Source of the DNA: Pseudarthrobacter sp. fls2-241-R2A-127
GTDB taxonomy: Bacteria > Actinomycetota > Actinomycetes > Actinomycetales > Micrococcaceae
Assembly: GCF_030209355.1 (NCBI RefSeq)
Contig: NZ_JARVSF010000005.1
Span: 1-64,000 of the forward strand
Reading direction: 5' to 3'
DNA length: 64,000 nt
Shown one piece after another: positions 10,033 through 19,496 of this stretch. The notes beneath the pieces were generated by a model. That model was not told where the DNA came from. It did not search any database and saw nothing but the letters and a program-made list of their open reading frames with translations. The position numbers were made by a program, and so were the translations under genes. The stretch's first letter is position 1. The number at the start of each line of letters is the position of its first letter.

Positions 10033-10038
10033 GAAGCC

Positions 10039-10521
10039 ATGACCGCTGCCGCCGTGACTCTTTGCTTCTTGCTCCGTGACGGGGAGAACGGTTCCGAGGT
10101 CCTTCTGGGGCTCAAGCAAACCGGGTTCGGCAAAGGCAAAATCGTGGGCATCGGCGGCCACGTTGAATCGGGGGAGACGGACCAGCAGGCGGCGGTCCGG
10201 GAAGTCCTGGAAGAAACCGGGGTGGTGCTGCGGGTGGAAGACCTGGCGGACGCTGGGTCGGTCCACTTCGTTTTTCCGGCGCGGCCGGAATGGAACATGC
10301 AGACCAGGCTCTTCACCGCCCGCCAGTGGCACGGCCAGCCGGCCCCCAGCGACGAAATCCTGCCCGAATGGTTCCCGGTGGATACCCTCCCCGTGGAGCG
10401 GATGTGGCAGGACGCGGACCACTGGCTCCCCGTGGTGCTTGAGGGCGGGACGGTGAGGGTGGTGGTCACCATGGACACCGACAACGAATCCGTCGCCTCG
10501 TCGGAGAGCCTGCTGGGCTGA
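10039..10521 (+). CDS. NUDIX hydrolase, MutT/MTH1-like (probable 8-oxo-dGTPase)
   Basis: A 160-residue NUDIX protein with a canonical box from about residue 39: GGHVESGETDQQAAVREVLE, then ETG. The N-terminal part (LCFLLRDGE, LLGLKQTGFGKGKIVGIGGH) and the later WF.VD.LP..RMW.DADHWLP pattern resemble eukaryotic-type MTH1 (NUDT1) more than E. coli MutT. This suggests cleavage of oxidised purine nucleotides, but substrate cannot be fixed from sequence. It stands alone and appears to be made from a leaderless transcript. It faces prpC convergently across a strong hairpin. Confidence 0.88.
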   Translation: MTAAAVTLCFLLRDGENGSEVLLGLKQTGFGKGKIVGIGGHVESGETDQQAAVREVLEETGVVLRVEDLADAGSVHFVFPARPEWNMQTRLFTARQWHGQPAPSDEILPEWFPVDTLPVERMWQDADHWLPVVLEGGTVRVVVTMDTDNESVASSESLLG

Positions 10522-10570
10522 ACTTCCGGGGAGCCGTCGCATGGCCGGCCACGCTGCTTAACGCCCGACC

Positions 10571-10598
10571 GCGGCCGGGCACCTGGGTGCCCGGCCGC
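10571..10598. terminator. bidirectional hairpin between the NUDIX gene and prpC
   Basis: A 13-bp perfect stem (GCGGCCGGGCACC at 10571-10583, partner 10586-10598) with a 2-base centre lies between convergent gene ends at 10521 and 10619. It lacks a strong T-run, as is usual for high-GC actinobacteria. Confidence 0.7.
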
Positions 10599-10618
10599 CG
10601 TCGTACTTTCTGCATGCG

Positions 10619-11758
10619 CTAGGGAAGGTGCCGTTCCTCCACGCCGTTGTATTCGCTCAGCGGCCTGATCAGCGAGTTGGCGTCCAGCTGCTCCATGATG
10701 TGCGCGGTCCAGCCGGTGATCCGGCTGGCGACGAACAGGGGAGTGAACGTCGGGGTGTCGAAGCCCATGAGGTGGTACGTGGGCCCGGCGGGGTAGTCGA
10801 GGTTCGGCTTGATGGCCTTGGCCTCGTCCATCGCGGTTTCCAGGCCGTTGTACAGGCCCAGCAGTTCAGGGCGGCCGTAGTGGGCGATCATCTTGTCCAG
10901 GGCCGCCTTCATGGTGGGGACCCGGGAGTCGCCGTGCTTGTAGACACGGTGGCCGAAGCCCATGACCTTCTTCTTCTGCGCCAGGGCATCTTCCATCCAG
11001 GCCTTGGCGCGGGCCGCAGCTTCTTCGAGGGACTCTTCCTGCCGGATGCCGATCTCGTCGAATGTGTGCATGACGGCTTCGTTCGCGCCGCCGTGCAGCG
11101 GACCCTTGAGGGCCCCGATGGCCCCGGTCACTGCGGAGTGCAGGTCCGAGAGCGTCGAGGTGATCACTCGGGCTGTGAAGGTGGAGGCGTTGAAGGAGTG
11201 CTCGGCGTAGAGGATCATCGAGACGTTGAAGGCCTCCACCACCTCCGGGACCTGTTCTTCGCCGAAGGCCATCCACAGGAAGTTCGCCGAGTAGCCCAGG
11301 TCATTGCGTGGCTCAACCAGGTCCTGCCCGTGCCGGCGGCGCTGGTCATAGGCCACCACCGCGGGCATGGCTGCGAACAGGTCGAGGGCTTTGGCCATGT
11401 TGGCGTCCCGGGACGAGTCCTCGGCCAGGGGGTGCCGTGCGCCCATCACGGAGGCGGCGGTGCGGCACACGTCCATCGGATGCGCCGTGGTGGGCAGCGC
11501 GTCGATGACCGTCTTGACCACCGGATCCAGCGCCCGGCCGCCCCGTTCCCGCGCGGAGAATTCGGCGAGCTGGTCCTTCGTGGGGAGCTCGCCGTTCCAC
11601 AGCAGGTAGGCGACTTCCTCGAAGCTGCATTTGGCAGCCAGTTCCTGGACGGGGTAGCCGCGGTACAGCAGCGAGTTGGTGTCCGGGTTGACCTTCGAAA
11701 CCGCGGTGTAATCCACCACGACGCCGGCGAGGCCCTTTTTGATCTCATTTTCAGCCAT
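10619..11758 (-). CDS. prpC: 2-methylcitrate synthase / citrate synthase
   Basis: Condenses propionyl-CoA (and often acetyl-CoA) with oxaloacetate. The 379-residue length fits the short type-I citrate synthase/methylcitrate synthase family. It opens MAENEIKKGLAGVVVDYTAV. Catalytic motifs are LYAEHSFNASTFTARV (about 187-202) and GFGHRVYKHGDSR (about 267-279), with DTPTFTPLFV near the C-terminus. ATG 11758 has a good AAAGGAG ribosome-binding sequence. It is the third structural gene of the prp operon, 54 bp after prpB. The operon context argues for methylcitrate synthesis over housekeeping citrate synthase. Confidence 0.93.
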   Translation of the reverse strand: MAENEIKKGLAGVVVDYTAVSKVNPDTNSLLYRGYPVQELAAKCSFEEVAYLLWNGELPTKDQLAEFSARERGGRALDPVVKTVIDALPTTAHPMDVCRTAASVMGARHPLAEDSSRDANMAKALDLFAAMPAVVAYDQRRRHGQDLVEPRNDLGYSANFLWMAFGEEQVPEVVEAFNVSMILYAEHSFNASTFTARVITSTLSDLHSAVTGAIGALKGPLHGGANEAVMHTFDEIGIRQEESLEEAAARAKAWMEDALAQKKKVMGFGHRVYKHGDSRVPTMKAALDKMIAHYGRPELLGLYNGLETAMDEAKAIKPNLDYPAGPTYHLMGFDTPTFTPLFVASRITGWTAHIMEQLDANSLIRPLSEYNGVEERHLP

Positions 11759-11812
11759 GCTGAAACTCCTTTGTGCCTGTTGACCGGCCGGGGCCGGCAG
11801 TCCGGTGGGGTG

Positions 11813-12715
11813 TCAGATGCCGGGGATCTGGAAATTGAACACCCCGGTGTCAAAGCGGTTGTAGGCCTCGTAGTCCACGAGGTCGTAGAGCCGTGCACGG
11901 GTCAGCATGCTCGAAACCTGTGCCTCCTGGGTGCCGTCGGATTTGATCGTCTCCAGAGTACGCTCAGCGGCGCCCATGGCACTACGGAGCAGCGTCACCG
12001 GATAGATGACCATGTTGACGCCGACGCCGGCCAGTTCCTCCACCGTGAAGAGGTCGCTCTTGCCGAACTCGGTCATATTGGCCAGGATCGGCACGTCGAC
12101 GGCGTCGCGGATGGCCTGGAATTCGCTGAGGTCCTTCATGGCTTCGGGGAAAATGGCGTCCGCGCCGGCATCCACGAGGGCCTTGGCACGCTGCTGGGCA
12201 GCCTCGAGGCCGTCGGTGGCGCGGATGTCGGTACGGGCCATGATCAGGAAGTTCGGGTCCCTGCGGGCGTCGGCCGCGGCCCGGATCCGCTTGGTGGCGG
12301 TGTCCAGGTCCACCACGTTCTTGCCGTCGAGGTGGCCGCAGCGTTTCGGGTTGAACTGGTCTTCGATGTGCAGGCCGGCCAGGCCCGCGTTTTCGAGCTC
12401 CTGCACGGTGCGTGCAACGTTCATCGGTTCACCGAAGCCGGTGTCCGCATCCACGATCGAGGGAAGGTCGGTCATCCGGGCGATCTGTCCGGCACGGGTG
12501 GCCACCTCGGTGAGGGTGGTCAGGCCGATGTCCGGAAGGCCGAGGTCATTGGCGAGGACAGCGCCGGAGATGTACACCCCGGCGAAGCCCTTCTCCTCGA
12601 TCAGCCGGGCCGAGAGCGGGCTGAACGCGCCGGGGAACTGCGCGATGGTGCCGGAGGAGAGCAACTCGCGGAACCGGATCCGCTTTTGCTCCGGTGTGGT
12701 CTTCGAATACAGCAT
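11813..12715 (-). CDS. prpB: 2-methylisocitrate lyase
   Basis: Splits 2-methylisocitrate into pyruvate and succinate, the last step of the methylcitrate cycle. It has 300 residues, typical for PrpB. Hallmarks of the isocitrate lyase/PEP mutase barrel are SADTG-equivalent DADTGFGEP (about 86-94), and KRCGH (about 124-128) carrying the catalytic cysteine. NPKRCGHLDGK is of PrpB type. The start shares one base with the prpD stop (TGATG), so translation is coupled. Confidence 0.95.
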   Translation of the reverse strand: MLYSKTTPEQKRIRFRELLSSGTIAQFPGAFSPLSARLIEEKGFAGVYISGAVLANDLGLPDIGLTTLTEVATRAGQIARMTDLPSIVDADTGFGEPMNVARTVQELENAGLAGLHIEDQFNPKRCGHLDGKNVVDLDTATKRIRAAADARRDPNFLIMARTDIRATDGLEAAQQRAKALVDAGADAIFPEAMKDLSEFQAIRDAVDVPILANMTEFGKSDLFTVEELAGVGVNMVIYPVTLLRSAMGAAERTLETIKSDGTQEAQVSSMLTRARLYDLVDYEAYNRFDTGVFNFQIPGI

Positions 12716-14235
12716 CAGAAAAGTCCCTTCGGCGCCGCCGCGAGGTCAATGACGCCGGGGGCGGCTTGGATGTTCAGCTGGTCCAGTTCGCCGGCGGCGA
12801 GGTGAGGGAGGCGTTCGACGGCGGCGAGGAACCTTTCGATCTCGGCCTCCTCAACGAGCCCGGCGGCGAGGGTGCGGAACTTGTTGACGTACTGCTCCCG
12901 GGCGAACGGCCGGGCGCCGAGGGGGTGGGCGTCGGCTACGGCGATCTGGTCGGTGATCACGCTGCCGTCCTTGAGCGTGATTTCCACGGTGCCGCCGAAG
13001 GCCTTCTCGGCGATGTCCAGGGAGTGGTAGCGGCGGGTCCATTCCGGATCTTCCACGGTGGTGACTTTGTGCCACAGTTCCACGGTGTCCGGGCGGCCGG
13101 CGCGTTCGGGGGAGTAGGAGTCCACGTGGTGCCAGGCGCCGTCCTGCAGGGCGACGGTGAAGATGTACGGAATGGAGTGGTCCAGGGTTTCCCGGGACGC
13201 GGTGGGGCTGTACTTCTGAGGGTCGTTGGCGCCCGAGCCGATCACGTAGTGCGTGTGGTGGCTGGTCTTGATCAGGACTGATTCGACGTTCGCGGGATCG
13301 GTGACCTCCGGGTGCTCGCCGTGCAGCTTGCGGGCCAGGTCGATCCACGCCTGCGCCTGGTATTCGGCGGAATGTTCCTTGGTGTAGGTGTCAAGGATGG
13401 CGCGCTTGGCTTCGCCCGGGGTGGGGAGCGGAACCATGTAGGAGGCATCCGGGCCGTCGAGCATCCAGGCGATGACGCCGTCTTCGCCTTCGTAGATCGG
13501 CACGGGGGAGGTCTGGCCGCGCATGGCCCGGTCGGCAGCCTCGACGGCCATTTTTCCGGCGAAGGCGGGGGCGTGGGCCTTCCAGGTGGAGATCTCGCCC
13601 TTGCGGGACTGGCGGGTGGCCGTGGTGGTGTGCAGGCCCTGGCCCACGGACTGGAAGATCGTCTCCACGTCCAGGCCCAGCAGGGTACCGATGCCGGCGG
13701 CGGCGGAGGGACCCAGGTGTGCGACGTGGTCGATCTTGTGCTTGTGCAGGCAGATGGCTTTGACCAGGTTGACCTGGATCTCGTAGCCGGTGGTAATGCC
13801 GCGGATCAGGTCCCTGCCGCTGGAGCCCACGTGCTGGGCGACGGCAAGGATCGGCGGGATGTTATCGCCCGGGTGGGAGTACTCGGCGGCCAGGAAGGTG
13901 TCGTGGTAGTCGAGTTCACGCACGGCCACGCCGTTGGCCCAGGCGGCCCATTCGGGGGAGACGCGCTCCTCGATGCCGAAGACCTTGGAGCCCTTGCCGC
14001 CGGTGCTGGGTCCGTGGGTGAGGGCCTGGGCGCGGGCGGCGACGATAGGGGCCCGGTTCAGCGAGGCGATGGCCACGGAGGCGTTGTCGATGATCCGGTT
14101 GATGACCATGTCGGTCACCTCGTCGGTGACCTCCACCGGGTCGGCGGCGACCTTGGCGATCTTATAGGCCAGCTGGTCCTCGCGGGGCAGGTTCTCTTCG
14201 CTCTTGTAGACGCGGACGTGGTGTTCCTTAACCAT
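12715..14235 (-). CDS. prpD: 2-methylcitrate dehydratase (MmgE/PrpD family)
   Basis: Dehydrates 2-methylcitrate to 2-methylaconitate without an iron-sulfur cluster. The 506-residue protein has family hallmarks including [16 protein letters not shown] N-terminal helices, [22 protein letters not shown], and [15 protein letters not shown]. PrpD proteins also hydrate cis-aconitate analogues, so no separate AcnD/PrpF pair is needed, and none is seen here. The start overlaps the gntR stop by 8 bases. It is the first structural gene of the operon. Confidence 0.94.
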   Translation of the reverse strand: MVKEHHVRVYKSEENLPREDQLAYKIAKVAADPVEVTDEVTDMVINRIIDNASVAIASLNRAPIVAARAQALTHGPSTGGKGSKVFGIEERVSPEWAAWANGVAVRELDYHDTFLAAEYSHPGDNIPPILAVAQHVGSSGRDLIRGITTGYEIQVNLVKAICLHKHKIDHVAHLGPSAAAGIGTLLGLDVETIFQSVGQGLHTTTATRQSRKGEISTWKAHAPAFAGKMAVEAADRAMRGQTSPVPIYEGEDGVIAWMLDGPDASYMVPLPTPGEAKRAILDTYTKEHSAEYQAQAWIDLARKLHGEHPEVTDPANVESVLIKTSHHTHYVIGSGANDPQKYSPTASRETLDHSIPYIFTVALQDGAWHHVDSYSPERAGRPDTVELWHKVTTVEDPEWTRRYHSLDIAEKAFGGTVEITLKDGSVITDQIAVADAHPLGARPFAREQYVNKFRTLAAGLVEEAEIERFLAAVERLPHLAAGELDQLNIQAAPGVIDLAAAPKGLF

Positions 14236-14884
14236 GGTGCTCCTTATGGTGGGATGCGTGGGTTGCTTTGACGTGGGAAAGGCTGCGGTGCAGGTGCAGC
14301 GTGGTCGCCGCCTCTGCCAGGCGGGGGTTCTTGGCGGCGATGGCTTCGGCGATTGCGGCGTGTTCGGCGGCCGCGGCAGTCAGGCGGGCCGCGTCGTCGG
14401 CGGCCAGCCGGCGGATGCGGACCAGGTGCACGCGGAGGCTGCGCATGGCCTGGGCCAGGTAGGAGTTGGAGATCGCGGCATCAATGGCGGCATCCAGTCG
14501 TCCCACCAGCTCGTAGTAGTCATGGCGCGTGGGATCGTTGCCGTTAATCAGGTCCGGAGCATGGGCCAGCTCGCGCTGCAACTGCTCGAACGTGGCGGCA
14601 TCGCCGCGGCTGGCGGCCAACGCGGCGGCCTTGCCTTCAAGGGTTTCGCGCAGTTCGAACAGTTCGTCGATGTCCTCAAGGGAGATGTCGGTGACCACCA
14701 CACCGCGTCCGCCCGGCGTCGTGAGGCCTTCCGCGGTGAGGCGGCCGAGGGCCTCGCGCAGCGGAGTGCGGGAGACGCCAAGCCGCTCGGACTGCTCCAC
14801 CTCGGCCAGGACGGTCCCGGGGGCCAGCCGCCATTCGACAATGTCGTCCCGGAGGGCGGCGTAGGCCTTCTCGCTGGCGCGCAT
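14228..14884 (-). CDS. GntR family regulator, FCD (FadR-like) subfamily, of the prp genes
   Basis: A 218-residue regulator. The N-terminal winged helix-turn-helix (about 1-70) includes [20 protein letters not shown], the classic GntR recognition helix. The C-terminal FCD helical domain has Asp in GRLDAAID and His in [10 protein letters not shown] and LHLHRS as likely metal ligands. It ends in a His-rich tail ([15 protein letters not shown]). ATG 14884 is chosen because GGAAGGAG precedes it at good spacing. The frame is open upstream to 14944. As first gene of gntR-prpDBC and divergent from prpE, it probably senses a propionate-pathway intermediate and binds the two TGTATACA sites. That is inference. 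Confidence 0.9.
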   Translation of the reverse strand: MRASEKAYAALRDDIVEWRLAPGTVLAEVEQSERLGVSRTPLREALGRLTAEGLTTPGGRGVVVTDISLEDIDELFELRETLEGKAAALAASRGDAATFEQLQRELAHAPDLINGNDPTRHDYYELVGRLDAAIDAAISNSYLAQAMRSLRVHLVRIRRLAADDAARLTAAAAEHAAIAEAIAAKNPRLAEAATTLHLHRSLSHVKATHASHHKEHHG

Positions 14885-14916
14885 GGGAGGTCTCCTTCCT
14901 CGGTGGACATTCATCA

Positions 14917-14926
14917 GTGTATACAC
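14917..14926. promoter_or_regulatory. GTGTATACAC palindrome, probable GntR/FCD operator
   Basis: A perfect 10-bp palindrome 33 bp upstream of the gntR start. TGTATACA-centred palindromes are typical of FCD-type GntR operators. Its core recurs at 14981-14988. Confidence 0.6.
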
Positions 14927-14980
14927 GGTCTGCTGGTTGACCAAGCTTTATTAGGGATCTTTGGCTGAAATCTCATTTTC

Positions 14981-14988
14981 TGTATACA
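14981..14988. promoter_or_regulatory. TGTATACA palindrome, second probable GntR operator
   Basis: Same 8-bp core as at 14918-14925, with centres 63 bp apart, about six helical turns. It lies on the prpE side of the divergent intergenic region, suggesting joint control of both promoters. Confidence 0.6.
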
Positions 14989-15059
14989 TAACCCTTGTGA
15001 AGGGGCTCCGGGAGGAAGTAGCATCACCTGCATCACAATGTCGTGGACGGGATGACTTC

Positions 15060-16964
15060 ATGGGCACCAGCAGATACCGGGACTGTTATGAACGCAGCGT
15101 GCAGCAGCCGGAGGACTTCTGGCTGGACGCTGCCGGGAAGATCGGCTGGAGCACACCGCCCGGCCGTGCCCTGGACTCCAGCCGGGCGCCCCTCTATGGC
15201 TGGTTCCCCGGCGGCGTGCTGAATACCTGCTACAACGCCCTGGACCGGCACGTGGCGGAAGGCCGGGGAGCCCAGGACGCCTTGATCTATGACTCCGCAA
15301 TGCTGGGCATCCAACAGCGGTACAGCTACGCAGAACTCACTGATCTCGTGGCCCGGTTCGCCGGAGTGCTCCGGCGAAACGGCGTGGGCAAGGGCGACCG
15401 TGTGGTGATTTACCTGCCCATGATTCCCGAGGCCGCCATCGCCATGCTGGCCACTGCCCGCCTGGGTGCGATCCATTCGGTGGTCTTCGGCGGCTTCGCG
15501 CCCAAGGAACTTGCCGCCCGGATCCGGGACGCCGCCCCCGCCGCCGTCGTCACGGCCTCCGGCGGGATCGAACCGTCGCGCCGGATCGAATACCTGCCCG
15601 CCGTCGTCGAGGCCCTTGACCTCGCCGGCACCCCGGGTGTTCCCGTGCTGGTGAAAGCCCGTGACGGCTTCGCCTCGTCGGCCGCGGACCATGCCGGATG
15701 GCTGGACTGGGACAGCGAAATGGCATCCGCGGATCCGGTCGCACCGGTGGACGTCATGGCCACGGATCCGCTCTATATCCTCTACACCTCAGGGACCACC
15801 GGCACCCCCAAGGGCGTCGTGCGGGATAACGGCGGCCATGCCGTCGCCCTGCGCTGGACCATGGAAAACATCTACGACGTCGGTCCCGGCGACGTCATGT
15901 GGACCGCCTCGGACGTGGGCTGGGTGGTGGGCCACTCCTACATCGTCTACGGGCCGCTGCTCGCCGGTGCCACCACAGTCCTCTACGAGGGCAAACCGGT
16001 GGGCACCCCCGATGCCGGCGCGTTCTGGCGGGTGATCCAGGATCACAAGGTCAACGTGCTCTTCACCGCCCCGACGGCGCTGCGGGCCATCCGGAAGGCC
16101 GACCCCGCGGCGAAGCTGCTGGCGGACTACGACACCGCCAGCCTGCGGACCCTTTTCGCGGCAGGCGAGCGGCTGGACACCGACACCTTCCACTGGGCCT
16201 CCCGCATCCTCGGCGTGCCGGTGGTGGACCACTGGTGGCAGACCGAAACCGGCTGGGCCATCTGCGCGAATCCGCGCGGCCTGGAGCCACTGCCGATCAA
16301 GGCGGGTTCGCCCAGCGTTCCGATGCCCGGCTTCAGGCTGCGGATCCTCGACGGCGCCGGCGAGGAGGTGGGTCCAGGCGCCGAAGGAAACATTGTCCTG
16401 GACCTTCCGCTGCCGCCGGGCACCCTTGCCACCCTGTGGCGCAACGACGAACGGTACATCTCTTCCTACCTGCAGGCGTTTGAAGGTTCCTATGCCACCG
16501 GCGACTCCGGCTACCGGGATGGGGACGGCTACCTGTTCGTCATGGGCCGCACCGACGACATCATCAATGTCGCCGGCCACCGGCTCTCCACCGGCGCCAT
16601 GGAGCAGGTGATCGGCCAGCACCCTGCCGTCGCCGAGTGCGCCGTGATCGGCGTCGCAGACTCCCTGAAGGGCCAGCGCCCCAGCGGATACGTGGTGCTC
16701 AAGTCCGGGGTGGACATACCCGAGGACCTCCTGGCGAAGGACCTGGTGGCCCTGGTGCGCCGGGACATCGGGGCGGTGGCGGACTTCAAACACGTCACGG
16801 TGGTGGAGGCATTGCCCAAGACGCGGTCCGGAAAGATCCTCCGCAAGACCATGCGGCAGATCGCCGACGGCGAGGAGTACACCGTTCCCTCAACCATCGA
16901 AGACCCCCGGGTTATCGACCAACTGGCGGGCGTGCTGCGGCCGGGGCGCGCAGGAGAAGGCTGA
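15060..16964 (+). CDS. prpE: propionyl-CoA synthetase (acetyl-CoA synthetase-like)
   Basis: Activates propionate to propionyl-CoA via an acyl-AMP. The 634-residue length and layout match PrpE/Acs. The N-terminal ACAS_N domain opens YRDCYERSVQQPEDFW, the AMP-binding P-loop YTSGTTGTPKG is around 242-252, the hinge region has GDSGYRDGDGYLFVMGRTDD, and the C-terminal TRSGKILRKTMR carries the conserved catalytic lysine that is the usual acetylation target. ATG 15060 is chosen because the family homology begins there. An upstream in-frame TTG at 14961 would overlap the operator region. It is divergent from gntR-prpDBC, with which it shares the control region. Confidence 0.9.
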   Translation: MGTSRYRDCYERSVQQPEDFWLDAAGKIGWSTPPGRALDSSRAPLYGWFPGGVLNTCYNALDRHVAEGRGAQDALIYDSAMLGIQQRYSYAELTDLVARFAGVLRRNGVGKGDRVVIYLPMIPEAAIAMLATARLGAIHSVVFGGFAPKELAARIRDAAPAAVVTASGGIEPSRRIEYLPAVVEALDLAGTPGVPVLVKARDGFASSAADHAGWLDWDSEMASADPVAPVDVMATDPLYILYTSGTTGTPKGVVRDNGGHAVALRWTMENIYDVGPGDVMWTASDVGWVVGHSYIVYGPLLAGATTVLYEGKPVGTPDAGAFWRVIQDHKVNVLFTAPTALRAIRKADPAAKLLADYDTASLRTLFAAGERLDTDTFHWASRILGVPVVDHWWQTETGWAICANPRGLEPLPIKAGSPSVPMPGFRLRILDGAGEEVGPGAEGNIVLDLPLPPGTLATLWRNDERYISSYLQAFEGSYATGDSGYRDGDGYLFVMGRTDDIINVAGHRLSTGAMEQVIGQHPAVAECAVIGVADSLKGQRPSGYVVLKSGVDIPEDLLAKDLVALVRRDIGAVADFKHVTVVEALPKTRSGKILRKTMRQIADGEEYTVPSTIEDPRVIDQLAGVLRPGRAGEG

Positions 16965-16993
16965 GGGCAACGGATTGTCCGGCCCCGGTGGGC

Positions 16994-17707
16994 TCAGCGG
17001 GCGGTCCACCGGTATTCGTTCTCCGGCCTGCCGGGGGTGCCATACCGGGCCGTGCGGGAAACGGTGCCGGCATCGGCAAGATATTCCAGGTACCGCCGGG
17101 CGGTTACGCGGGACATGCCCAAGGCATCCATCACTTCGGTGGCAGAAACCGCCGCGGGCTGTTGGCGGAGAAACTCCTGGACCGAACCGAGGGTGGAAGT
17201 GGAGAGGCCCTTGGGCAACGGCAATTCCGAGGGGGAACGCAAGCTGGCGAAAGCCTGGTCCACATCACTCTGCGAGGCGCCCCCTCTGCCGGCCCCGGTG
17301 CCGGATCCGCCCAGCTGGTGCCGGAACTGACGGTAGCTTTCGAGCTTGTCGGAGAACGTGGCGAACGTGAACGGCTTGATCAGGTACTGGACCACGCCGA
17401 TGGCGACCGCGCTGCGGACGATGGCCAGTTCGCGGACTGCGGTAATGGCGATGATGTCGGCAAGGATCCCGGCGGAGCGCATCCGCCGGGCAATGTCCAG
17501 GCCGTGAAGGTCCGGCAGGTTCATATCCAGCAGGACCAGTTCCACAGGCTCTCCGGCTGCCACGAACTCGTTCAGCAGCCGAAGGGCCGACTGGCCGTCC
17601 GGGGCGGTGCCGGCGAGTTCGAATCCCGGCAGGCGCCCCACATAGGCGGCATGGGCTGCTGAGGCGATCGCTTCATCCTCAACGACGAGGACCCGGATGT
17701 TGCTCAC
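16994..17707 (-). CDS. response regulator, CitB/DcuR/DctR type
   Basis: A 237-residue two-component regulator. The receiver domain has the acidic pair in VVEDEAI (10-12), phosphoacceptor D61 in VLLDMNLPD, and Lys in YLIKPFTFATF. A Gly/Ala/Ser linker around 140-155 leads to a helix-turn-helix (SATEVMDALGMSRVTARRYL, about 180-200) of the CitB-subfamily kind. Its start overlaps the kinase stop by 4 bp. Since the pair diverges from dctA, the likely job is C4-dicarboxylate-responsive activation of dctA. Confidence 0.93.
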   Translation of the reverse strand: MSNIRVLVVEDEAIASAAHAAYVGRLPGFELAGTAPDGQSALRLLNEFVAAGEPVELVLLDMNLPDLHGLDIARRMRSAGILADIIAITAVRELAIVRSAVAIGVVQYLIKPFTFATFSDKLESYRQFRHQLGGSGTGAGRGGASQSDVDQAFASLRSPSELPLPKGLSTSTLGSVQEFLRQQPAAVSATEVMDALGMSRVTARRYLEYLADAGTVSRTARYGTPGRPENEYRWTAR

Positions 17708-19338
17708 TGGCTGTGCTCCTTCTCCGGGGGCACCGCCGCGGGCAGGAATACTTCGAACTTGGCGCCGTTCCGTCCATTGATGGCCAGCGTACCGCCCAAA
17801 CGCCCCACGGCCTGGCGGACCAGCGCCAGCCCGATGCCCCGGCCCCCGGGGCCGGCCGGCTTCGTGCTGAATCCGTGCCGGAAGATCAGCTCGGCATCGG
17901 CCGGGTCTATAGGGGCCCCTGAATCGTTGACCGCGATGTCCAGTCCTTCCTCGTCAGCTTCCAGGGTCAGCTGGACCCGGCGCGGAGCAGGGGCATCCGC
18001 TGCCGCGTCTATGGCGTTGTCCAGCAGGTTGCCCATGATGGTCACCAGGTCCTGGACGGCTACACCCGGCGTCGAGCCCGAACCAAGGGTGGACACGTCC
18101 AGCTGGACCCCGCGCTCGTGGGCCTCGGCCACCTTGCCCATGACCAGGGCGCCCACCACCGGCTCGTCGATGGAGCTCACCATGTCATCGGTCAACTGCT
18201 GGCTCAACGCCAGGTCTTTCGTGGCAAAGTCCAGGGCCTCGCCGGTCCGGCCCAGCTCCAGGAGCGAGACCATGGTGTGCAGCCGGTTGGCGTGTTCGTG
18301 GGTCTGCGCCCGCAAGGCATCGGACAGGGTTCGCATCGTCTGCAACTCGTTGCCCAGGGCTTCGATCTCCGTCCGGTCCCGGAGTGTCGCAACAGTTCCA
18401 TACACCGGCACCTTGCCGCGGCCCCCGGAAGACTCCGGACCCCGGGCGGGGCCTTGGTTGACCACCAGCACGCGGGAACCTGTCAGGACCATCTCGTCCT
18501 TGGTGGTGCGTCCGGAGTCGAACAGGCTGCGAAGCTCGCTGTCCAGCGGGAGATCGGCCAGCGACGGCGGCTTCGTGGGATCATTGCTTCCGGTTTCGGC
18601 CAGGCCCAGCAGCTCGGCGGCCTGGTCGTTGTACATCACCACCCGCTTCCTGGCATCGATCAGGATCAGCCCTTCGCGGACCGAGTGGAGCACCGATTCG
18701 TAGTAGGCGAAGAGCTGTGCCAATTGTTCGGGTCCCCAGCCTCGGGTCACCCGGCGCAGGTACCGGCCCAGCAGCCATGAGGCCAGGGAGCCGCCCACCA
18801 GCAAGGCGATGCCCAGGGCCAGCAGCACGGGGAGCCGGGCAGCGAAGGCAACATCGACGTTGCGGACCGTCACGCCCACGGCCACCAGTGCCTTGATTGT
18901 TCCCGCTGAATCCTTGACCGGAACGATGGTCCGGACGGAAGGTCCCAACGTTCCCGCCGTGACTTCCGTAAACGTCTGCCCCTGCAGGGCGGCGTCGATG
19001 GAGCCAATGTAGGGCTTTCCCAGTTCCTCATCCCGGGGATGGGTCCAGCGGGTGCGGTCGGGGGCCATGATGGTGATGAAATCGACGCGGGCCGCGGCAG
19101 TGACATCCTTGGCGTACGGCTGAAGGAGGGCTGACGGATCCGGCGTGGCGGCGGCCTGCAGGACCAGCGGATTGGCCGCGATGGAGGCGGCCACCCCCTC
19201 CATCCGGCGGCCTGCTTCGTCATAGGTCCGGTCCCGTGCGTCGAGGTAGGCCGCGGTTCCCACAATGGCGATGAAGCTCACGACAATCAGCAGGTTTGCG
19301 ACGAACAGCCGGCGGGCAATACTCCAGCGGTGGATCAT
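17704..19338 (-). CDS. sensor histidine kinase, DcuS/CitA type
   Basis: A 544-residue membrane sensor. TM1 spans about residues 9-32 (FVANLLIVVSFIAIVGTAAY). A periplasmic Cache/PASp domain follows to about 165, then TM2 around 167-187 (LPVLLALGIALLVGGSLASW). A cytoplasmic PAS domain covers about 205-300. The H-box QTHEHANRLHTMVSLLELG is near 343 (His in THEHANR), of the SPOB-like DcuS/CitA class. The ATPase domain has GNLLDNAIDAA near 434 and GRGIGLALVRQAV near 497. ATG 19338 has a GGAGG ribosome-binding sequence. The frame is open to 19386. It probably senses C4-dicarboxylates or citrate outside the membrane. Confidence 0.93.
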   Translation of the reverse strand: MIHRWSIARRLFVANLLIVVSFIAIVGTAAYLDARDRTYDEAGRRMEGVAASIAANPLVLQAAATPDPSALLQPYAKDVTAAARVDFITIMAPDRTRWTHPRDEELGKPYIGSIDAALQGQTFTEVTAGTLGPSVRTIVPVKDSAGTIKALVAVGVTVRNVDVAFAARLPVLLALGIALLVGGSLASWLLGRYLRRVTRGWGPEQLAQLFAYYESVLHSVREGLILIDARKRVVMYNDQAAELLGLAETGSNDPTKPPSLADLPLDSELRSLFDSGRTTKDEMVLTGSRVLVVNQGPARGPESSGGRGKVPVYGTVATLRDRTEIEALGNELQTMRTLSDALRAQTHEHANRLHTMVSLLELGRTGEALDFATKDLALSQQLTDDMVSSIDEPVVGALVMGKVAEAHERGVQLDVSTLGSGSTPGVAVQDLVTIMGNLLDNAIDAAADAPAPRRVQLTLEADEEGLDIAVNDSGAPIDPADAELIFRHGFSTKPAGPGGRGIGLALVRQAVGRLGGTLAINGRNGAKFEVFLPAAVPPEKEHSQ

Positions 19339-19410
19339 GCGTACCTCCATCTGGCCCTGCGGGCGCCGCGACCAATATGAACGCAACGGTGAGCTGGATC
19401 ACGGGGTGCC

Positions 19411-19430
19411 CAATGATGGATATCACATTG
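19411..19430. promoter_or_regulatory. CAATG-N10-CATTG inverted repeat in the dctA/sensor intergenic region
   Basis: Five-base inverted arms separated by ten bases lie between the divergent sensor kinase and dctA. The position suits a response-regulator binding site, but the arms are short and chance cannot be excluded. Confidence 0.3.
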
Positions 19431-19496
19431 CAAGGACGTGTTGAGCCCAGAGTCTGCGCCGCAGCGTCTATCAGAATATCCACAAGGAGACACATC

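Noticed and set aside
10628..12805. A 725-codon plus-strand open frame across prpC, prpB and the end of prpD.
   Set aside because: Antisense to three well-supported genes. Its translation shows only low-complexity Gly/Val/His/Arg-rich sequence with no motif.
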